Assembly: GCA_030615975.1 (NCBI GenBank)
Contig: JAUWYH010000050.1
Location: 1 to 8,930 of the forward strand
Length of the DNA: 8,930 nt
Direction: 5' to 3'
DNA from: Candidatus Aminicenantota bacterium
GTDB taxonomy: Bacteria > Acidobacteriota > Aminicenantia > Aminicenantales > Aminicenantaceae
Position numbers and translations under genes: made by a program
Notes under the pieces: model-generated
What the model saw: only the letters and a program-made list of their open reading frames with translations
Told to the model about the DNA's origin: nothing
Databases searched by the model: none
Shown here: positions 6,395-8,930 of the stretch, piece after piece
Layout of the letters: every line of letters starts with the position of its first letter
How positions within the stretch are numbered: position 1 is the first letter of the stretch

Positions 6395-7545
6395 ACCAAA
6401 AAGGTAAATTGAAGATATTAAAAAAGAAAAAATTCTTGGTTGCTCTCGTGGTTCTATTATTGCTGTATTCATCTTGGCTGAGCTTTCATCTTCTAAGTTT
6501 TAAAACATACAAAAGTTTTCCTCCTGAAACCTCCCTTCATGAAATAGAGGGTGCCTACCACATTCATACGATCTTCTCTGATGGCCGAAAAAGCATAGAT
6601 AAAATCGCAAAGCTTGCTGCCAAGTCTGACCTTGATTTCATCATTCTGACCGATCATGGCAACCCCAACTACAAATCTCTTCAAAGCCAGGGCTGGAAAG
6701 AAGGAGTGCTTGTGCTTGCCGGCTCCGAACTCTCAGTAAGCCGCGGTCATCTCGTCGGTTTAAACTTTAATCCGCCTCCCCATCCTTTCTCCCAAAATGC
6801 TGAGGATGCTGTTTACGAGATACAATCATCAGGAGGATTCTCTATTATCGCCCATCCTTATTCAAAAGTGAGCTGGACCTGGGGGGAATTTGTCGATTAT
6901 TCGGGGATAGAAATTATAAACGCGAATAGTATGCTGAAAAGAAACATTCTCCCCTTACTTCCCTATCTTCCCGCTCTCCTCCTAAAGCCCAAATATGCAC
7001 TCCTCAAGATGCTCGACAATCCCCTGAGGAACCTGAAAAAATGGGATGAGCTCAATCGCCTCCACCCGATTTACGGCTATTTTAGCATCGATGCCCACAT
7101 CCTTTACCGCCCTCTCCTCTCCCTCTTTCTTCTTCACCTCTCGCTCAGGAAGCCGCTGCCTACGGGTTTCGAGGCTGCACGTGATCAAGTTTACAGGGCC
7201 ATAAGAAAAGGCCGATTTTATAATGCCATCGACGCTGCTGCTCAGGCGAAAGGATTCAGATTCTGGGGAGAAGATGGAGAGAGGATAATTATGATGGGCT
7301 CTACTGTGAGACTACGCTCTCCGCTTTCACTTCACATCCAAGCCCCTTTCCCTTTCACCAAAGAAATTTACCTGATTCGAGACGGAAAAAGAATCCTTCA
7401 CTCCCAAAAAGACAAACTCCTCCACATAGCTCGACAGCCGGGCATCTATAGGGTTGAAGTTTACCTCAGAGAGAGAACTCCTCTGGGAAAAGATATCCCC
7501 TGGATTCTATCAAACCCTATTTTTTTAAAGGAGAACAGTCGATGA
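6391..7545 (+). CDS. Membrane-anchored PHP-domain metal-dependent phosphoesterase
   Basis: The protein has 384 residues. A lysine-rich start (KKKK 11-14) and one hydrophobic helix (15-35) predict an anchor with the catalytic domain outside the cytoplasmic membrane. The PHP domain shows H57-x-H59 with D64 (HIHTIFSDG), LTDHG (D88, H89), GSELS (E113), IIAHPY (H155) and SIDAH (D234, H236), which are the usual metal ligands of this fold. The C-terminal part (about 305-384) resembles a beta-sandwich ending in IPWILSNPIFL, a tail seen in CehA-like PHP proteins. The start is TTG, overlapping the ligase stop in TTGA. The ribosome site is poor there, and a second in-frame TTG at 6409 with AAGG in front is an alternative. 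It overlaps rfaE1 by four bases. It may hydrolyse a phosphate ester or diphosphate linked to LPS or to the lipid carrier; that substrate is inferred only from its neighbours. Confidence 0.85.
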   Translation: MNQKGKLKILKKKKFLVALVVLLLLYSSWLSFHLLSFKTYKSFPPETSLHEIEGAYHIHTIFSDGRKSIDKIAKLAAKSDLDFIILTDHGNPNYKSLQSQGWKEGVLVLAGSELSVSRGHLVGLNFNPPPHPFSQNAEDAVYEIQSSGGFSIIAHPYSKVSWTWGEFVDYSGIEIINANSMLKRNILPLLPYLPALLLKPKYALLKMLDNPLRNLKKWDELNRLHPIYGYFSIDAHILYRPLLSLFLLHLSLRKPLPTGFEAARDQVYRAIRKGRFYNAIDAAAQAKGFRFWGEDGERIIMMGSTVRLRSPLSLHIQAPFPFTKEIYLIRDGKRILHSQKDKLLHIARQPGIYRVEVYLRERTPLGKDIPWILSNPIFLKENSR

Positions 7546-8510
7546 CTCTTATCAGTTTGGAAAAGATGAAAAAAATCATTCAAAATTTCAGAAAGAAAAG
7601 AGTATTGGTTTTGGGCGACCTGATGATGGACAAATACATATGGGGCAATGTTTCTCGCATCTCCCCCGAAGCACCGGTGCCGATTGTTGAAGTCAATAAG
7701 GATACAAGATGTCTGGGAGGAGCAGGGAACGTAAGCCACAACCTACAAACCCTCGGGGCTTTCCCTCTTCTTGTGGGTGTAGTCGGAAATGACGAAGAAG
7801 GCGAATGGATAAGAAATAATCTTCCTGAAAGCAAGGGAATTTTTGTGGATAAAAAAAGACCGACAATCGTCAAAACTCGAATCATTGCTCATCAGCAGCA
7901 GGTAGTGAGGGTCGATTGGGAAAGAAAGAGTCCAATTTCTGTTGCGATAGAAAAGCAGATATTCCTTTTTATCCAGCAGGAAGAATACGATGGAATCCTC
8001 ATCTCTGATTACAACAAAGGAATTTTCACAAAATCCCTGATGAACAAGGTCCTTCCTTACGCCCTGGAGAAAAAAATTCCCATCTTTGCCGATCCCAAGA
8101 TAGACAATTTCTTTCTCTTCTCGCCTGTAACTCTTATCACTCCTAACCACCAAGAAGCGGAAAAAGTTGTCCATCATGAATGTCATACAGATTCTCAGGT
8201 GGAAAAAGCAGGAGAGAAAATTCTTTCTAGAATCTCCGCCCAATATCTTATCCTTAAAAGAGGGGAACAGGGAATGAGCGTATTTGAGAAGGGGAAAAAG
8301 GCTTACCATATCCCTACCACAGCCAGAGAGGTTTATGATGTAACAGGCGCAGGAGATACGGTGATCGCGGTGGCATCACTAGCTCTTCTTTCAGGAGCTC
8401 CGATCCGCGAATCAGCAATTCTAGCCAACACCGCTGCGGGAATCGTAATCGGAAAATTGGGAACAGCCACCCTCACTTCTGAAGAACTAATTAATGGAAT
8501 CACCCATTAA
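7542..8510 (+). CDS. rfaE1: D-glycero-beta-D-manno-heptose-7-phosphate kinase (single-domain RfaE1/HldA type)
   Basis: This PfkB/ribokinase-fold enzyme phosphorylates heptose-7-phosphate at position 1, the second committed step to ADP-heptose. VLVLGDLMMDKYIWG (21-35) and RISPEAPVPIVEV (39-51) are hallmark RfaE N-domain motifs. LGGAGNVSHNL (58-68) is PfkB signature 1, LITPNHQEAEKV (198-209) and ILKRGEQGM (237-245) line the ATP site, and DVTGAGDT (266-273) is PfkB signature 2 with D272 as catalytic base. At 322 residues it has only the kinase domain. The nucleotidyltransferase domain fused in E. coli HldE is absent, so a separate RfaE2/HldC is expected elsewhere. The ATG overlaps the PHP stop in ATGA, with AAAGGAG 8 bases upstream, a clear start. 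It is the last gene of the plus-strand unit and fits with the upstream GT9 gene. Confidence 0.93.
   Translation: MTLISLEKMKKIIQNFRKKRVLVLGDLMMDKYIWGNVSRISPEAPVPIVEVNKDTRCLGGAGNVSHNLQTLGAFPLLVGVVGNDEEGEWIRNNLPESKGIFVDKKRPTIVKTRIIAHQQQVVRVDWERKSPISVAIEKQIFLFIQQEEYDGILISDYNKGIFTKSLMNKVLPYALEKKIPIFADPKIDNFFLFSPVTLITPNHQEAEKVVHHECHTDSQVEKAGEKILSRISAQYLILKRGEQGMSVFEKGKKAYHIPTTAREVYDVTGAGDTVIAVASLALLSGAPIRESAILANTAAGIVIGKLGTATLTSEELINGITH
8491..8510 (+). repeat. 7-bp inverted repeat at the rfaE1 stop codon
   Basis: TTAATGG (8491-8497) and CCATTAA (8504-8510) pair exactly around a six-base loop, ending at the stop codon. It is AT-rich and not followed by a T run, so it is not a convincing terminator; it could slow 3' exonuclease or be chance. 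Confidence 0.3.
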
Positions 8511-8534
8511 ATAGCAGCTGTCAAAAGTCGTCGC

Positions 8535-8562
8535 TTGATTTATGAACATTCTCTGTTATAAT
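8535..8562 (+). promoter_or_regulatory. Extended -10 sigma70 promoter of the FmdB-type gene
   Basis: TTGATT (8535-8540) is followed after 16 bases by a perfect TATAAT (8557-8562). TG at 8554-8555 makes an extended -10 element. Transcription near 8569 leaves a leader of about 20 bases with AGGAAGG (8579-8585) before the ATG. This suggests that the gene is transcribed separately from the LPS unit. Confidence 0.7.
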
Positions 8563-8588
8563 AAACTCTTTTTTCTACAGGAAGGAAA

Positions 8589-8873
8589 ATGCCTTTATAT
8601 GAGTTCAAATGTCAGCTCTGCGGCGCTTCTTTTGAAGTCTTACAGAAAGTCAATGATTCGCCCCTAAAAAAGTGTATAAAATGTGGAGGCGATTTAGAAA
8701 AGGTCATCTCTCCTCCAGCTATTCAATTCAAAGGGGCCGGTTGGTACGTCACTGATTATGCCTCAAGGAAAAAACCAGAAAAGGAAGAAAAGCAAACAAA
8801 AGAGAAGCCAAAAAGCGAAAAAGTCGATTCGAAAAAAAACAAGAAGAGCGATCACTCGCCTTCTACAGATTAA
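8589..8873 (+). CDS. FmdB-family zinc-ribbon protein with charged C-terminal tail
   Basis: The protein has 94 residues. MPLYEFKCQLCGASFEVLQ with C8 and C11, then KKCIKCGGDLEKVISPP with C29 and C32, is the FmdB/CxxC-CxxC putative regulatory family, a small zinc ribbon. FKGAGWYVTDYASRKK (48-63) is the conserved segment after the ribbon. The rest (about 61-94) is a low-complexity Lys/Glu/Ser tail, presumably disordered. FmdB was named from a formamidase operon as a possible regulator; the real function of most members is not known. The start is fixed by the family N-terminus and by AGGAAGG just upstream. It follows rfaE1 by 78 bases but has its own strong promoter, so an LPS role is not implied. 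Its final codons overlap a hairpin that looks like a terminator for the other strand. Confidence 0.9.
   Translation: MPLYEFKCQLCGASFEVLQKVNDSPLKKCIKCGGDLEKVISPPAIQFKGAGWYVTDYASRKKPEKEEKQTKEKPKSEKVDSKKNKKSDHSPSTD
8831..8864 (-). terminator. Intrinsic terminator for minus-strand transcription, within the FmdB gene end
   Basis: Read on the minus strand, AGAAGGCGA (8864-8856), loop GTGA (8855-8852) and TCGC plus CTTCT (8851-8848 and 8846-8842, one bulged base at 8847) form a nine-pair stem. It is followed by TTG and a run of eight T (about 8841-8832). That is a normal intrinsic terminator layout. The A run on the plus strand also encodes the lysine-rich tail, so part of the pattern could be coding chance. 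Confidence 0.5.
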
Positions 8874-8930
8874 TTATCATTTCTATTGCCTTAACTCCCC
8901 GACTCTCTAACTCAACAAAATACTACATGG

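Noticed and set aside
7743..8309. 188-codon minus-strand open frame opposite rfaE1
   Set aside because: It lies wholly antisense to a clearly conserved kinase and shows no recognisable domain; the composition fits a shadow frame.
1..8930. Defence system, CRISPR array, insertion sequence, tRNA or rRNA
   Set aside because: No repeat-spacer pattern, transposase motif, terminal inverted repeats or RNA-gene-like segment was found; the window is explained by envelope biosynthesis genes.

Overview
The window reads as part of a lipopolysaccharide (LPS) core and outer-core assembly locus of a Gram-negative (diderm) bacterium. Evidence: an ADP-heptose-type GT9 glycosyltransferase, a heptose-7-phosphate kinase, an O-antigen-ligase/polymerase-type membrane protein, a Kdo/WaaP-type LPS kinase and a GT4 glycosyltransferase lie close together. 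The DNA is moderately AT-rich, with heavy use of AGA/AGG for arginine and AAA for lysine, several TTG start codons and 1-4 base gene junctions. No gene fixes the taxon. An uncultured diderm lineage of the Aminicenantota or Desulfobacterota kind would fit, but this is a guess.

Layout. On the minus strand, read from about 3750 towards 1, is a compact unit: GT4 glycosyltransferase (2644-3750), LPS kinase (1823-2647, TTG start, 4-base overlap), cytoplasmic TIM-barrel glycoside-hydrolase-like protein (550-1821, 1-base gap) and a class I SAM methyltransferase cut by the left window edge (1-500). On the plus strand a second unit runs from 3937 to 8510: Trm112-like zinc-binding protein, GT9 heptosyltransferase-like enzyme, O-antigen ligase-family protein, membrane-anchored PHP-domain phosphoesterase and heptose kinase RfaE1/HldA. 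Most junctions overlap or nearly touch. An FmdB-type zinc-ribbon gene (8589-8873) then follows its own strong extended -10 promoter. The two units diverge from a 186-base control region (3751-3936) that holds promoter-like boxes in both directions and several inverted repeats.

How they work together (inferred): RfaE1 makes heptose-1,7-bisphosphate for ADP-heptose, the GT9 enzyme transfers heptose to the inner core, and GT4 adds another sugar. The kinase phosphorylates core sugar, and the methyltransferase and GH-like protein may modify the glycan further. The ligase-family protein joins or polymerises surface glycan at the periplasmic face, where the anchored PHP domain is also predicted to sit.

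I see no tRNA, rRNA, CRISPR array, insertion sequence or defence system. The less ordinary points are the GT4-kinase-GH-MTase module with atypical catalytic positions, the predicted periplasmic PHP enzyme beside the ligase, the nested inverted repeats between the divergent units, and a minus-strand terminator embedded in the 3' end of the FmdB gene.
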